A stretch of DNA of 30,410 nucleotides. It comes from Prevotellaceae bacterium UBA6398. GTDB taxonomy: Bacteria; Bacteroidota; Bacteroidia; Bacteroidales; Bacteroidaceae. A program made the translations under genes and the position numbers. The first letter of the stretch is position 1, and each line of letters starts with the position of its first letter. Positions 23,356-30,410 of this stretch are shown piece after piece. Where the stretch lies: assembly GCA_002437495.1 (NCBI GenBank), contig DJQA01000011.1, positions 865 to 31,274 on the forward strand, read 5' to 3'. The notes under the pieces are model-generated. The model saw only the letters and a program-made list of their open reading frames with translations. It did no database searches and had not been told where the DNA came from.

Positions 23356-26343
23356 TCATTCCAGGTCATACCATTCGCCATCGTTGCTGTCTTGGCTGTT
23401 GTCGTCGGGATAGCTGTTGTCGTCCTGCGGTTCGCTTTCGGCGTTTTCCTCGGCGTTTGAGGGCAGGTCGTCCTCTGACTGGTAGATGTCGGTTTGCTTG
23501 TCGAGTTGCAGTTCCGGCTTTATTTTAAGCGGCGCGAATGTCTTGTCGTAGAATTTCAGATAGTCGGCTATGCTGAAGTCTGTTCCGAGCTTCTCGAGGT
23601 TGCCTTTCGAGATTATTATAAGTTTGGCGTGGGCGAGATGCCGCTTTACCGAGGCGGTGTTGTATATCATTTGGGCGTAGGAGTGGGCTTCGTTAAAGTT
23701 GTTGAAGCCTTTCACAATTGTTTCGCCAAGTCCATCCTGCGTGGTCTGCTCAAGCTCGAAGTTGCGCACGGCGAAATTGGTGAAATTATACCGCGCCACG
23801 TCATACAGCAGCTGGTTTTCGTCAACCGAGTCGGCGGGGTAGGCGATAATCACGTTGAAGTCGGTGTTGCGCTCCGCCGACAGTTGGCGCGCAAGTTCTA
23901 TGGAGTCCATCAGGGCTGCGTCGCCCTTGCTTCTGCGTGTCCACAGCGAGCCTATGTCATACATGCCGGTTCCCGGCACTCTGCCTTCCTTTATGCCTTT
24001 TAGCATCGATTGCGCCAGGGGTGTTATCTCGTCTTTTGGGTATGTATTTACCAGGGTGTCGAGTTCGTTGCGGAAAACGTCCCTGCGCCCTTCGGCGAGG
24101 TTTGACAGCGCGTTGAGGAACATGAATTTGGCGCGGTTTTCGCCTTCGGGGAAGCGTTTTTTCGAGAAAGCGGCGTTTTTAACCACGGTTGCGGGGTCTC
24201 CGGCGCGGAACGCATCGTAGGTGGCGGCGTAGAGCGAGTCTTCGAGATGTTTTCCGTATTTTGAGTCGTATTCGTAGTTAGGATCTGTAATAAGTTTCGT
24301 TAGTTTGTCTTCCGCATACTTTTGTGCGAGTTCCTCTTTGTAGCGTTGTGCGAGTTCGTGGTTGCCCATTTGCGATTCGAGCAGGAACAGTTGGTAAAGC
24401 ACCTCGTTCATTTTCTCGTATGAGGGATATTCGGTGTAAACCCTCGTGAGGCTTTTTTCGGCGAGTGCGTAGTTGGCGAGATTGTCCTTTTCTATTACTC
24501 CGGCGGCATGGAGGTTCTCCATAATCTTCTTGTTGCTTGCCTCGATATCTGCCTCGCTCTTTGGCAGTTGTTCAAGGTAGTATTCCCTTGTAAGTTTTTC
24601 GTTGTCTTTGTCTTTGCCCGATAATTTTTCTTTCTTGCCATCCTTTTTTGCGGTGGCGGTGTCAGTGGCGGAGCTTGGCGTTTGGGCGGTGGAGTCTTGG
24701 GGCTGGGTGTTTTCTTCGCCGTCCCCGGTTTCGCTTTCCCCCATGTCGGTTTGCGCGGTCATCTCTTTGTTCGACCTTCGCCAGTTGTCGGCAAGCTCGC
24801 GTTCGCCCCATTGGCGTATGAATGCCTGTTTGCCGTTTTCAACAGCCTGCGGGTTGTAGAAATACCACGTTTTGTTGTCATTGCCTTTGTTGCTTGCAGA
24901 CGCGGTTGCGGTTTGGGTGTCGTTATTTTTGTAGTTGTTGGCGTTTCTCGTGCCGGTGTTTCCCTTTTTTCCGGTAAGCGCGGCTTTTTTGCGCTCTTCG
25001 CGTATGCGCTTTTTTTCAAGTTCAATCATTTTGTCGAACACTGCATTCTGCTTGTCAGTGGGCATTTTTGCGAGAGCCTGCATGCTGTCTTGCGCAAACA
25101 CTGCTGCAGTGTGCGGTTCGAGTTTGTCGATTACTTTGCTGAAAGCTTGTATGCTGTCGTAGTCTTTGCGTTCCTTGCTTATCATGCCCACGGCTTTTCC
25201 AAGGCAACGCCGGCACGAAGTGAAATCGTTGCGGCTGTAGTATATGGTGGCGAGTTTAAGCAGCAGCGCACCTTTTTCCACGCCGCTTCGCACCGATTTA
25301 TAAACTCCTTGTTCGTATGCCGCCACAGCCTTTGTTGTGTCGTTCGCGGCAAGGTGTATATCTCCTATTGCGCGGTATATTTGTTCGCAGTATTTAAGGT
25401 TTTTTGCTTTTTTTGCCATGCGGTTCAGGCGTGAGAGCATTGCCTTTGATTTTCCTTTCGACACAACTTCGGCCTGCAGCACGCGGGCGTTGAGCTGAAC
25501 CTCATAGGGCGGACTTAGTCTTACTACTTTCGACAGCGATTTGTATGCAAGTTTCTTGTTGCCTTTCAGGTTGTATATCTGTCCCAGCAAAAAGTGTATC
25601 CTTGCTTTGGCAAGTGCGCCCTTTGCGTGTTTGGCCATGCGCTGCAGGTAGGGCAGTGCCTCGTTGTATTTCTGCTGGCGCGTGTAAAAGTCGGCATACG
25701 AGGCATCGAGTGTTTTTTTTGCGGAATGTGGCACGCTGTCGCGTCCTATTTTGTTGCGGAAAATGTCTTCGGCATCATAAAACCAGTTCAGCTCGGAGTA
25801 GCAGGCGGCAAGCCATGCACGACTTTCGGCGAGAACATCGGGCTCGGCGGCGTAAAGCCTGTTGATGTACGCGAATGTGGATGCCGCCTCTATGAATTCG
25901 CCTTTGCGAAACTGTGAAACGCCCATCAGCAACCATGCGTTTTTGAGGAATGGGTTGTATTCCTTTTTTGCCAACATCCTCTTTTGCTTTGGGGTGCGCC
26001 TGCGTGTGCGGTTAATCTTGGGTTTGCGCTTTATGGAGTGGTTTTTTATAGCCTTTTCGCATTTTTCTATCGCAGTGTTGAAGTTGCTCTTGCCCAAGTC
26101 GGCGGTGCCCTTGTTGCTCACGGCAAAAACGGGCAACATTTCGGTGAAATTGTCTTTGTTGCCTTGGTTTTGGGCGAGAACGCCCTGCTTGTAAGCCTCG
26201 TGACCGTTGAAGTAGGTGTTATAGCGTGCCGTGAACGAGTGATAGAAGCGCGTAACGGGCGTGTTGTTGCTTGTGGTGCACGAACCGAGCATGACCACAA
26301 GCGACAAAGACATACATATTATATATATGGTGTACCGCTTCAC
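23356..26343 (-). CDS. TPR lipoprotein, PorW/SprE-like (type IX secretion-associated)
   Basis: Predicted periplasm-facing lipoprotein of the PorW/SprE family, which supports type IX secretion in Porphyromonas and Flavobacterium. The N-terminus has a lipobox MLGSC (Cys22 from the GTG at 26343), then RFYHSFTARYNTYFNGHEAY, typical of this family. Many TPR-like helical repeats follow (ALPYLQRMAKHAKGALAKAR, FLLGQIYNLKGNKKLAYKSL and others). A low-complexity Asn/Thr/Asp/Lys-rich insert covers roughly residues 450-590, and the tail is acidic. At about 995 aa it is longer than PorW (~600) and SprE (~870). GTG 26343 gives the neatest signal peptide (MKRYTIYIICMSLSLVVMLG); GTG 26388 and ATG 26313 are alternatives. 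No other T9SS gene is in the window. Confidence 0.78.
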   Translation of the reverse strand: MKRYTIYIICMSLSLVVMLGSCTTSNNTPVTRFYHSFTARYNTYFNGHEAYKQGVLAQNQGNKDNFTEMLPVFAVSNKGTADLGKSNFNTAIEKCEKAIKNHSIKRKPKINRTRRRTPKQKRMLAKKEYNPFLKNAWLLMGVSQFRKGEFIEAASTFAYINRLYAAEPDVLAESRAWLAACYSELNWFYDAEDIFRNKIGRDSVPHSAKKTLDASYADFYTRQQKYNEALPYLQRMAKHAKGALAKARIHFLLGQIYNLKGNKKLAYKSLSKVVRLSPPYEVQLNARVLQAEVVSKGKSKAMLSRLNRMAKKAKNLKYCEQIYRAIGDIHLAANDTTKAVAAYEQGVYKSVRSGVEKGALLLKLATIYYSRNDFTSCRRCLGKAVGMISKERKDYDSIQAFSKVIDKLEPHTAAVFAQDSMQALAKMPTDKQNAVFDKMIELEKKRIREERKKAALTGKKGNTGTRNANNYKNNDTQTATASASNKGNDNKTWYFYNPQAVENGKQAFIRQWGERELADNWRRSNKEMTAQTDMGESETGDGEENTQPQDSTAQTPSSATDTATAKKDGKKEKLSGKDKDNEKLTREYYLEQLPKSEADIEASNKKIMENLHAAGVIEKDNLANYALAEKSLTRVYTEYPSYEKMNEVLYQLFLLESQMGNHELAQRYKEELAQKYAEDKLTKLITDPNYEYDSKYGKHLEDSLYAATYDAFRAGDPATVVKNAAFSKKRFPEGENRAKFMFLNALSNLAEGRRDVFRNELDTLVNTYPKDEITPLAQSMLKGIKEGRVPGTGMYDIGSLWTRRSKGDAALMDSIELARQLSAERNTDFNVIIAYPADSVDENQLLYDVARYNFTNFAVRNFELEQTTQDGLGETIVKGFNNFNEAHSYAQMIYNTASVKRHLAHAKLIIISKGNLEKLGTDFSIADYLKFYDKTFAPLKIKPELQLDKQTDIYQSEDDLPSNAEENAESEPQDDNSYPDDNSQDSNDGEWYDLE

Positions 26344-26489
26344 GGGGAGTTTTTGAATAATGGCGGTGCGCCGCCTGCGGCTGCACACAATATATTGTTT
26401 AACGGCAAAGCGGCGGGTATTATTGCAGGAAAAGGAAACAAAAAAGCCTGGGTAATGTCATGGAATGGCGGCGGCTGTTGGGCGCGGTG

Positions 26490-26810
26490 TCAGTTTATGG
26501 GAGTGATAAGCCCGACGGTGCAGCCGAGGGCGGCGGCAATACGGTAGAACGTAGAAACTTTTGGCTCTATTTGCCCATTTTCGATGCGTGTAATGTAAGC
26601 GCGGTCGGTGCCTAATCTTCGCGCCAGTTCGGCTTTGCTTATCTTTGCTTTCTTGCGTGCGTCCTCAATTATCGCGCCTGTATAGAACGCGTAGGCGCGT
26701 TCCTCCGCTTCGGCTCTCTCTGGCGTTCCTTCCTTGCCAAAGCGTTCGTCTATCATAGCGTCAATGTCGTAAATGTCCTTTTTAATCTCCTTTGTTTGCA
26801 TAATATTCAT
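26490..26810 (-). CDS. XRE-family HTH antitoxin (HigA-like)
   Basis: DNA-binding antitoxin-type regulator. The 106-aa product has an N-terminal leader and then a Cro/C1 helix-turn-helix at about 48-98: ARKKAKISKAELARRLGTDR, followed by AYITRIENGQIEPKVSTFYRI. The start overlaps the end of the upstream toxin frame (toxin stop at 26784-26782), a normal arrangement for HigBA operons with the toxin first. An alternative start is ATG 26801. It probably represses its own promoter through the inverted repeat at 27142-27159. It appears intact, whereas the toxin gene is interrupted. Confidence 0.88.
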   Translation of the reverse strand: MNIMQTKEIKKDIYDIDAMIDERFGKEGTPERAEAEERAYAFYTGAIIEDARKKAKISKAELARRLGTDRAYITRIENGQIEPKVSTFYRIAAALGCTVGLITPIN

Positions 26811-27114
26811 CCTTTAATTTTAATGCCCTCTTTATTTCGTTTACAGGTGTCTTTTGTGTTTTCTTTTGAAAACCGTTGAATAGTACCACTATCTTGTTAC
26901 CGTCAAATACGAAGAATATGCGGTAGATATTGCTGTTGTACTCTATCCGTACTTCGAAGAGTCCATCGCGTATCGCCTTTATAAACTAGGTCGGCAGACG
27001 GTCTTGTGTACGTAGCAACATCAGAATGTATAACACCTTGTCTTGCGTCCCTTTGTCAAGTTCGGCAAAGAAAGTGCTGAAGTAGTCTTTATATGCTATT
27101 ATTTTTCTTCTCAT
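26782..27114 (-). pseudogene. HigB/RelE-superfamily toxin with premature stop
   Basis: Toxin of the phage-derived Gp49-like/HigB family, a ribosome-dependent mRNA endonuclease by family. Translation from ATG 27114 gives MRRKIIAYKDYFSTFFAELD and reaches TAG at codon 43 (plus-strand CTA at 26986-26988). After it the same frame continues with strong family sequence: FIKAIRDGLFEVRIEYNSN, then YRIFFVFDGNKIVVLFNGFQ and KKTQKTPVNEIKRALKLKDE, to TAA at 26784-26782 (110 codons). A Lys (AAG) is usual at the stop position, so one substitution explains it. The rest of the frame is undamaged, so the mutation is recent or a sequencing error. The antitoxin downstream is intact. Confidence 0.87.
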
Positions 27115-27127
27115 GTTGTGTAGGCTG

Positions 27128-27159
27128 CAAAGATAACGAAAGTTGTATTACTTTACAAC
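27128..27159 (-). promoter_or_regulatory. Promoter and operator of the HigBA module
   Basis: Minus-strand -7 TATCTTTG (27135-27128) with a GTTG -33-like element (27159-27156), spacer 20 nt. A perfect inverted repeat GTTGTA-N6-TACAAC at 27142-27159 overlaps the -33 side, a likely antitoxin operator. Predicted start is only a few bases upstream of the toxin ATG. Confidence 0.65.
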
Positions 27160-27198
27160 AAAAATAAGGAATAGTTTTTCCAAAACATCTCGAAACCT

Positions 27199-27345
27199 GC
27201 ATAGGACGTGGGAAAAACCACATAGGACGTGGGAAAAATTATGTCTGATATAATTCAAACTACATCAGACCTTTTTTTGACGCTTGCAAACCTCTGAAAA
27301 ACAAATCGTTGAACGGAATATTTTCTTTGGGGATATTGTTTTGGG
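27199..27345 (+). repeat. AT-rich dispersed repeat, locus 4
   Basis: Two direct repeats CATAGGACGTGGGAAAAA (27200-27217 and 27221-27238, period 21) are followed by ATTATGTCTGATATAATTCA, then ACTACATCAGACCTTTTTTT. The flank CTCTGAAAAACAAA is shared with locus 3. Confidence 0.82.
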
Positions 27346-27406
27346 ACTCAGCTCGTTACACGGTCTTTGCGCATCCCGGTTTCTTTGCCCCGGCAGGGGC
27401 GGCAAG

Positions 27407-27441
27407 CAAAAAGCCGGTGCACACGTGCGGCGCACCGGCTT
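27407..27441 (-). terminator. Terminator of the triple-module glycosidase gene
   Basis: On the minus strand, stem AAGCCGGTGC / GCACCGGCTT with about a 10-nt loop, followed by TTTTTGC. It begins about 25 nt after the stop codon at 27466. Confidence 0.88.
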
Positions 27442-27465
27442 GGGGGTATGTGTTGCCAACCTTGG

Positions 27466-30114
27466 TTAATGGTTGGTGATGACTGTCTGATACTTGAAGT
27501 CTTTCACTTTGCTGTCGTCTATTTTGCCATCGACAAACCAGCCCGCATGGTGGTCGGAGAAGATGTCGAGCGTCTCGTCAATGGTTGTGGAGCTTGCGGT
27601 TTCCCAGCGCGTGCAGATTACGGGGCGGCCGAACTTGTAAGCCCTGCTGTTGAGCCAGCCGAGTTCAGGGCTGTCCTGCGAGGAGTTGAATGACGCGATG
27701 TCGCTCAGCTGCCAGGTCAGGTAAACAAGGTTTATGCCGGCGTTTCCGAAGTTCAGCCTGTCCCAGCCTCCGCCTCCGGCATAGTGTTCCAGCTGCTTCT
27801 TGTAGTCAAAGTCGGCTGCAAATTTGTTTGTGCTCACTGCCGGCGTTGCAAACACAGGGCGGTTGGGCGATGCGCTGCGTGCCGCCTCAAAGAGCTTGGG
27901 CAGGAGGTCGAGCAGTTTTGATGTCAGCGAGGATGCAGCCCCGGGGCGGTTGTAGATTTCCCATGCCAGTATGCGCGGGTCGTTGTTGTAGGTCTTTATC
28001 ATGTAGGCCACGTAGTTCTGCAACGCCGTTGCGTTGCGCTTTGCGTATGTGTCGTTTAGCAGCATAGGCACAACCGTCATGCCGTATTGGTCGGCGGTTT
28101 TCAGAAGCTCCTCGAACTGTTCTATGTAAGCGGCGTTGTTGCGGTTGTAAGTGTCGAAGTTCATCTGCACGCTCACGCTGTTGTAAATTCCCTTTGGCCC
28201 TTGTTCTTTTATGCCTGCAATGGCTGCTGCGGGTGTTTTGTAGTAAAGTCCCTTTATCGGGCCGCGGTTCATTTGCGCCCAGGCTTTCCACATGGGCATC
28301 TTGTATGTTTCGCCCGGCACGGTTGTTGTTAGTGGGCGGTTCTTGAAGTTTCTTACGTCATCGGCGTTCAGGTTGGCCGATGTAGCCCAGTTAACGTGGT
28401 AGTCGGCGAACTCGTTTTGCAGCTTGGCTGTGTTCATGAAGAACAGCGGGCGACCGTATTGCGCAAATATGTTGCCGAGCTGCTGAGTGCCAATCTCTGC
28501 GTTGCCGTCGGTGCTGAATGCCGTTATGTCGCTAAGTTGCCACATGTAGTTGGCGTAGTCGGTGGCGGTTGAGTCGGCCTGTTGCGTTGCGCTTATGAGC
28601 GGTGTGGCAAACATGGGCTGGTTGGGGAATGTGTAGCGCACATAGCTGAACAGATAGGAGAACGCTGCTTTGAAATTGGCAGGCTCGGTGGCTGATGTTT
28701 GTTCGAAAAGGCACCAACCGGCAAAGCGGCGGTCGTTGTAGAATTTGTTTATTACGTTGGTGGCGTATGTGGCGAGCGAGGGGCGCGGTGTTGAAAGGTT
28801 GTCGCTGGTGAGCAATACGGGCAGCACCCTCATGCCGGCGTTCTTAGCCTTGTCGGCAAGCGAACTTATGGTGGTGTAGTAGGCAGAAGCCCCACTGTTG
28901 TAGGCAGAATAGCTCAGGCGCACGGCAATGCAGTTGTAGGCTTTGTCGTCGGCGTGCCGGTCGAGATAGGAATTCGCCTCGTCAACAGAGTATGCGTAGC
29001 GTATCTTGAGCGGTTCGTCGCACATCCATTTCCACGCCCGCCTTTTTGTCCAGACTTCGGTTTCTTCAATACCGGGGTATATTTGCTCTGTAGTGTATTT
29101 GAACTTTTTCACATATTCTATCTCGCGCTCGTCCACGGGGTCGCCGCCGGCATAGTATATGCAGTGGAACATCGGCTCGTAGGCATAGAATGTGGATTTC
29201 CACCATGTAACGTCCCAGTTGGAGTCGCAGGAGTACAGCCCCCACGTGTAGAAACCAATCTTGTATTTGGCGCATTCGCGCAGCGATATGGCCATGCCCG
29301 AACCGTTGGGGCGGGTAAGTGCCTCTGTGCATATAATGGGGCGGTCGCTAATCTTCTTGAGCCTTTGCACCAATATGCCCACGTTTGTGCTGTGCGCCTC
29401 CTGCATTCCGTAGTCGTGGAAGTTGTGCACGTCCATTTCGGCTTCGGCGGCGTAGCGTTCATTTTTGTATTTGCCGCCGGTCGATCCTTTGCCTGAATCC
29501 CATATAATGGAGGAGGAGATTGCTTGTGTGCAGCCCTCCTCACGCGCCCATTGTCCCATGAGCCGTATTGTCTCCATTATCTTCGGCGTGTTTTCGTCCT
29601 CGATTGCCGGCTCGTTCCAAAGATCCCACATTATTATCCGCTCGTCGTTGCGGAAGTGGCGTATCACCTGCCTCACGGTGGCTTCGAGCTTAAGAGAATC
29701 TGCCGTTGATGACGGAACGCGGGCGAATGTGAACACGGGCGAGATTGTCATGCCGTATTTCCACGCGGCGGCTGCGGCATCCTCCACGCTCTTTATGTAG
29801 TCTGTCGCATTCCAGCCACCGAGAAACCAGCGCACGGAGTTGTAGCCCGACTTGTGTGCGAGGTTCAGGGCCTCGTCCTGGCTCACGGCGTTGCAGGGGG
29901 GCGCGGGGTGGTTTATGCCCTTTATCACCCCCACCTTGTCAAACCAGGCCTCGGCCTGCTCTTTAGACCATTGCGGGCGCTCGTTGGGGTACTGCGTGGA
30001 AGTGGATGCCACGATTAATTTTTTGGAGCTTACGCCTGTTTGGCCGAATGCCGAAAAGCATGCCGGCACCGCCGCCAAAAGGCACAGAAGCATTTTTTTG
30101 TTTAGTGTATTCAT
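27466..30114 (-). CDS. Secreted glycosidase-like protein with three TIM-barrel-like modules
   Basis: Probable carbohydrate-active protein of the GH5/clan-A type. The 882-aa product begins with a signal peptide (MNTLNKKMLLCLLAAVPACF...FGQ). Module 1 (about 30-320) has WDLWNEP with acid/base E168 and RPIICTEA with nucleophile E264. Module 2 (about 330-590) and module 3 (about 600-882) repeat the layout: a GMxVxPxLL strand, a W-containing strand, and PN-P-FATP. However, E168 aligns with Q472 and R723, and E264 with N561 and R836, so these modules look catalytically dead and may bind glycan. I chose ATG 30114 because it directly precedes the signal peptide; the same frame is open 87 codons upstream without conserved sequence. 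The substrate is unknown. Confidence 0.82.
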   Translation of the reverse strand: MNTLNKKMLLCLLAAVPACFSAFGQTGVSSKKLIVASTSTQYPNERPQWSKEQAEAWFDKVGVIKGINHPAPPCNAVSQDEALNLAHKSGYNSVRWFLGGWNATDYIKSVEDAAAAAWKYGMTISPVFTFARVPSSTADSLKLEATVRQVIRHFRNDERIIMWDLWNEPAIEDENTPKIMETIRLMGQWAREEGCTQAISSSIIWDSGKGSTGGKYKNERYAAEAEMDVHNFHDYGMQEAHSTNVGILVQRLKKISDRPIICTEALTRPNGSGMAISLRECAKYKIGFYTWGLYSCDSNWDVTWWKSTFYAYEPMFHCIYYAGGDPVDEREIEYVKKFKYTTEQIYPGIEETEVWTKRRAWKWMCDEPLKIRYAYSVDEANSYLDRHADDKAYNCIAVRLSYSAYNSGASAYYTTISSLADKAKNAGMRVLPVLLTSDNLSTPRPSLATYATNVINKFYNDRRFAGWCLFEQTSATEPANFKAAFSYLFSYVRYTFPNQPMFATPLISATQQADSTATDYANYMWQLSDITAFSTDGNAEIGTQQLGNIFAQYGRPLFFMNTAKLQNEFADYHVNWATSANLNADDVRNFKNRPLTTTVPGETYKMPMWKAWAQMNRGPIKGLYYKTPAAAIAGIKEQGPKGIYNSVSVQMNFDTYNRNNAAYIEQFEELLKTADQYGMTVVPMLLNDTYAKRNATALQNYVAYMIKTYNNDPRILAWEIYNRPGAASSLTSKLLDLLPKLFEAARSASPNRPVFATPAVSTNKFAADFDYKKQLEHYAGGGGWDRLNFGNAGINLVYLTWQLSDIASFNSSQDSPELGWLNSRAYKFGRPVICTRWETASSTTIDETLDIFSDHHAGWFVDGKIDDSKVKDFKYQTVITNH

Positions 30115-30202
30115 GGATTTCTGATGTTGTATTTGCGAATAATGTATGGTTGAATAAGAAATGCCGCAGGAAAATGCTAAAGCGAAATATGCTATCTGCT
30201 TA

Positions 30203-30210
30203 CAAAGATA
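30203..30210 (-). promoter_or_regulatory. -7 box for the glycosidase-like gene
   Basis: Minus-strand TATCTTTG, identical to the -7 boxes of the RSH and HigBA promoters. No convincing -33 element at 19-20 nt. It would give a leader of about 80 nt. Confidence 0.5.
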
Positions 30211-30388
30211 AGAAAAACGCGTGAAAGCGTAATTGTTGCAAGACGGCAAAATGCAACGTGTAACAAAAGTTTTTCCGCAGCGTTTTGCACACAGTCCACT
30301 GTGCATTGGTTTTACAATGCTGCGGTTTGGGTTTGCATTGTTTGTGGCGCGGCTTGTGCGGCGGCGTAAAGTCAATAAATTGCACCGC

Positions 30389-30410
30389 TGTAGGGGCGTA
30401 TGGCATACGC
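30389..30410. repeat. REP-like palindrome, last copy (cut by window end)
   Basis: TGTAGGGGCGTATGGCATACGC matches the inverted form of the palindrome at 64-86 and in the 6951-7437 array. The right arm runs off the window. Confidence 0.8.

Larger units (their letters stand above)
30115..30410. other. Intergenic end region
   Basis: Contains the leader and -7 box of the glycosidase-like gene, AT-rich sequence, and at the window end a palindrome copy. No gene seen. Confidence 0.6.

Noticed and set aside
26986..26988. In-frame TAG in the toxin read as a recoded amino acid
   Set aside because: No stem-loop or special context for recoding was seen, and other genes in the window use standard stops; a simple nonsense mutation is enough.

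Overview
This window looks like chromosomal DNA from a gut-type Bacteroidales (Bacteroidota; Prevotella- or Muribaculaceae-like, not resolved further). The reasons are a SusC/SusD pair, SPII lipoproteins, menaquinone synthesis, a T9SS PorW/SprE-like lipoprotein, absence of Shine-Dalgarno sequences, and several promoters of the Bacteroidota type (TTTG, about 19-20 nt, TAnnTTTG).

Layout. 1-685 is intergenic with two repeat types. 866-6856 is a plus-strand outer-membrane uptake operon: SusC-like transporter, SusD-like_2 lipoprotein, an Ig-like (DUF5011/5012-type) lipoprotein and a Lipid_bd-like lipoprotein, closed by a strong terminator. 6928-7633 holds palindromes in alternating orientation inside a 232-bp tandem duplication. 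7649-8667 is azlC-azlD, meeting the minus-strand mutS2-menA operon (12085-8664) tail to tail with a 4-bp overlap. Divergent consensus promoters at 12130-12207 serve mutS2 and a tRNA-Ser(UGA) gene. After the tRNA terminator come a DEDDh exonuclease and two large DUF262 proteins (12450-17316). The DUF262 genes are clearly AT-richer than their surroundings and look like an acquired GmrSD-related anti-phage module. This is the best candidate here for an undescribed system.

The remainder is on the minus strand. A RelA/SpoT homolog that lacks its helical domain and apparently a synthetase catalytic Asp is followed by a low-molecular-weight protein tyrosine phosphatase (19815-17357). A frameshifted class II Fic gene leads two unrecognised genes (22932-20140). 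A PorW/SprE-like TPR lipoprotein (26343-23356) lies downstream of a HigBA-type module whose toxin has a premature TAG (27114-26490). Last is a secreted glycosidase-like protein with three TIM-barrel-like modules, of which only the first keeps both catalytic glutamates (30114-27466).

Two dispersed repeat families link the intergenic regions: a palindrome built around GGGCGTATGCCATACGCCC (eight sites, including both window ends) and an AT-rich family built of ACATAGGAC / ACATCAGAC words (four loci). The second family supplies the 3' end of one coding sequence.
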